Positions 33,980-35,346 of a stretch of DNA of 35,346 nt are shown piece after piece. Within the stretch, counting starts at the first letter, position 1. Each line of letters starts with the position of its first letter. The position numbers were made by a program, and so were the translations under genes. The stretch is from Pallidibacillus pasinlerensis (GTDB lineage: Bacteria > Bacillota > Bacilli > Bacillales > Caldibacillaceae), in NCBI RefSeq assembly GCF_009996845.1, contig NZ_JAACYS010000024.1, positions 1 to 35,346 of the forward strand, given 5' to 3'. The notes under the pieces are model-generated. The model did no database searches. It had not been told where the DNA came from and worked only from the letters and a program-made list of their open reading frames with translations.

Positions 33980-34009
33980 GGGCCTGACCTCTTTTTAAGA
34001 ATCAGACCC
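33980..34009 (-). promoter_or_regulatory. intercistronic hairpin between scrA and scrB
   Basis: GGGCCTGA (33980-33987) pairs with TCAGACCC (34002-34009), one G-T pair, without a proper T-tract on the minus strand. Likely an mRNA stability or processing element. Confidence 0.45.
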
Positions 34010-34022
34010 AATATTTAATTTA

Positions 34023-35346
34023 TTAAGATGCTTTTTCTGCTGCTTGTTCTTTTTTCGCTGCACGTTTCGCTAAAATGATGGTTGTTACGAATGCAACGAT
34101 GAATGAAATAACCATTCCAATTACGTATGGAACTATGGAATCTGGACGAATTGAAATAATACCTGGTAAACCTGCTGCTCCAAGCGCAACAGCTTTTACT
34201 TTAAAGATCGTAATAAATGCGGATGATACAGCTGCACCTGTAATAGCACCAATAAATGGATAACGAAGCTTCAAGTTAACACCAAACATAGAAGGCTCTG
34301 TAATTCCTAAAAGAGCCGAAATACCAGCTGCGGATGCAATACCTTTAATTTTCTTATCATTAATAATCATAAAAACAGCTAATGTTGCTGCACCTTGAGC
34401 TACGTTTGACATAGCCGCAACAGGGAAAATAAACGAACCACCTGTTTTAGCAAATTCTGCTAATAATTGTGTTTCAACTGCAATAAAGCTATGATGCATA
34501 CCTGTAATAACGATTGGGGCATAAACTAAACCGAATAACGCACCACCAATGAGTCCCGTAGTATCATATAACCAAACAAGTCCGTCTGTTAATAAGTTAC
34601 CTGCAGAACGAGTAATCGGTCCTACTGCTGTAAACGTTAAAATTCCTGTAATAAAAATCGTTAACAATGGCGTTAATAAGTTATCAAGTGCAGACGGAAT
34701 ATATTTGCGTAAGAATTGTTCTGTTTTCGCTAAAATAAAGGATGCTGCTAATACAGGTAATACGGTCCCTTGATAACCGACTTTTTCAATTTCAAATCCG
34801 AAAATACTCCAAACTGGAATTTCACCGTTCACTAAGGCGCTACCATAACCCCAACCATTTAATAAATCAGGGTGAACCATTAACATACCTAAAGTAGCTC
34901 CTAAGTATGGGTTACCACCAAAGCGCTGTGTAGCGGAGAAACCAATTAAAATTGGTAAAAAGACAAATGCCGCATTGGCAAATGTATTAATAAGTGCTGC
35001 TAAGTCCGCTATTTCTGGATATGCATCAATGAGGGACTTACCTTCAATAATTAGATCCTTTGCCGTTAATACGTTATTAATTCCCATTAAAAGACCGCCA
35101 GCAACAATGGCAGGAATAATCGGAACGAAAATATCAGAAAGTAGCTTCACTAAACGTTGAATTTGATTTAAATTTTTCGATCCAGCATCTTTCACATCTT
35201 TTGTAGACATTTCTTGAAGTCCAGTTAATTTGGTCAATTCTTGATAAACTTTGTTAACTATACCTGACCCTAAAATAATTTGGAACTGTCCACCCGTTGA
35301 AAAAGTTCCTTTTACATCGTCCATTTTGTCAAGCGCTTCTTGATTT
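34023..35346 (-). CDS. scrA: sucrose PTS permease EIIBC, N terminus outside the window
   Basis: Partial: the frame runs through the window end, so the start and the EIIB phospho-Cys are not seen. What is visible is the end of EIIB (DVKGTFSTGGQFQIILG) and a complete EIIC of about 380 residues with ten or so membrane segments, including GMHHSFIAVETQLL and GITEPSMFGVNLKLRYPF. It ends in a Lys/Ala/Glu tail without a C-terminal EIIA, so EIIA must come from PtsG, TreP or elsewhere, unless an EIIA precedes EIIB as in TreP. Sucrose specificity is inferred from scrB and scrK downstream. Also called sacP. Confidence 0.9.
   Translation of the reverse strand, partial: NQEALDKMDDVKGTFSTGGQFQIILGSGIVNKVYQELTKLTGLQEMSTKDVKDAGSKNLNQIQRLVKLLSDIFVPIIPAIVAGGLLMGINNVLTAKDLIIEGKSLIDAYPEIADLAALINTFANAAFVFLPILIGFSATQRFGGNPYLGATLGMLMVHPDLLNGWGYGSALVNGEIPVWSIFGFEIEKVGYQGTVLPVLAASFILAKTEQFLRKYIPSALDNLLTPLLTIFITGILTFTAVGPITRSAGNLLTDGLVWLYDTTGLIGGALFGLVYAPIVITGMHHSFIAVETQLLAEFAKTGGSFIFPVAAMSNVAQGAATLAVFMIINDKKIKGIASAAGISALLGITEPSMFGVNLKLRYPFIGAITGAAVSSAFITIFKVKAVALGAAGLPGIISIRPDSIVPYVIGMVISFIVAFVTTIILAKRAAKKEQAAEKAS

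Noticed and set aside
1-35346. CRISPR array, tRNA or rRNA genes, prophage or defence island
   Set aside because: No regularly spaced direct repeats with spacers, no tRNA or rRNA sequence, and no phage, toxin-antitoxin or restriction genes were seen.

Overview
The window is AT-rich DNA that looks like the chromosome of a low-GC Gram-positive bacterium of the Bacillaceae type. The reasons are strong AGGAGG-like ribosome sites, frequent GTG and TTG starts, a GlcT/ptsG antitermination leader, a treP-treA-treR operon, a sucrose PTS operon and many simple intrinsic terminators. I cannot name a species.

Layout. 1-2.5 kb: a cupin protein and an M29 aminopeptidase, followed by a 7-unit tandem repeat with an exact 21-bp period. 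2.5-5.3 kb: a small Ric-like di-iron protein, a separate HMA metal-binding protein and a P1B ATPase with an unusual CPG motif. The two transcription units start from near-identical promoters, each with an FNR-type box (TTGAY-N4-RTCAA) centred at about -41.5. 5.3-9 kb: the glutamate carrier GltS behind a perfect tandem 40-bp duplication, a decayed CDF metal-efflux gene fused to another gene fragment, and an EamA transporter. 9.3-12.8 kb: ptsH, ptsG (EIICBA) and glcT, with a recognisable RAT antiterminator. ptsI does not follow ptsH.

13-18 kb: a small membrane protein, a SatP-type acetate transporter under a promoter flanked by dyads, and a membrane-fusion-lipoprotein / ABC ATPase / ABC-2 permease / TetR operon with a palindromic operator at its predicted start point. 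18.2-19.2 kb: a stand-alone FabH-like ketosynthase. 19.6-20.24 kb: a 640-nt group IIC intron that lacks its maturase and sits exactly on the T-tract of the trehalose-operon terminator. 20.3-26.6 kb: the trehalose operon treP-treA-treR plus a second GH13 glucosidase. It has three TreR-like operators and a cre-like site, and TreP carries its own N-terminal EIIA domain (order A-B-C).

26.7-31.3 kb: a mosaic of remnants and orphans. It holds a GIY-YIG fragment, an unknown protein with a pilin-like protein, purL away from any other pur gene, a gene broken by two frameshifts and a small basic ORF. 31.4 kb to the end: the sucrose operon scrA-scrB-scrK on the minus strand, with scrA cut by the window edge.

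The main theme is PTS sugar uptake (glucose, trehalose, sucrose), each system with its own regulation. The most unusual items are the paired FNR-type promoters over the metal/Ric module, the ORF-less group IIC intron on a terminator, the A-B-C TreP, and several decayed genes. I did not find a clearly new multi-gene system. The low-oxygen metal module is the best candidate.
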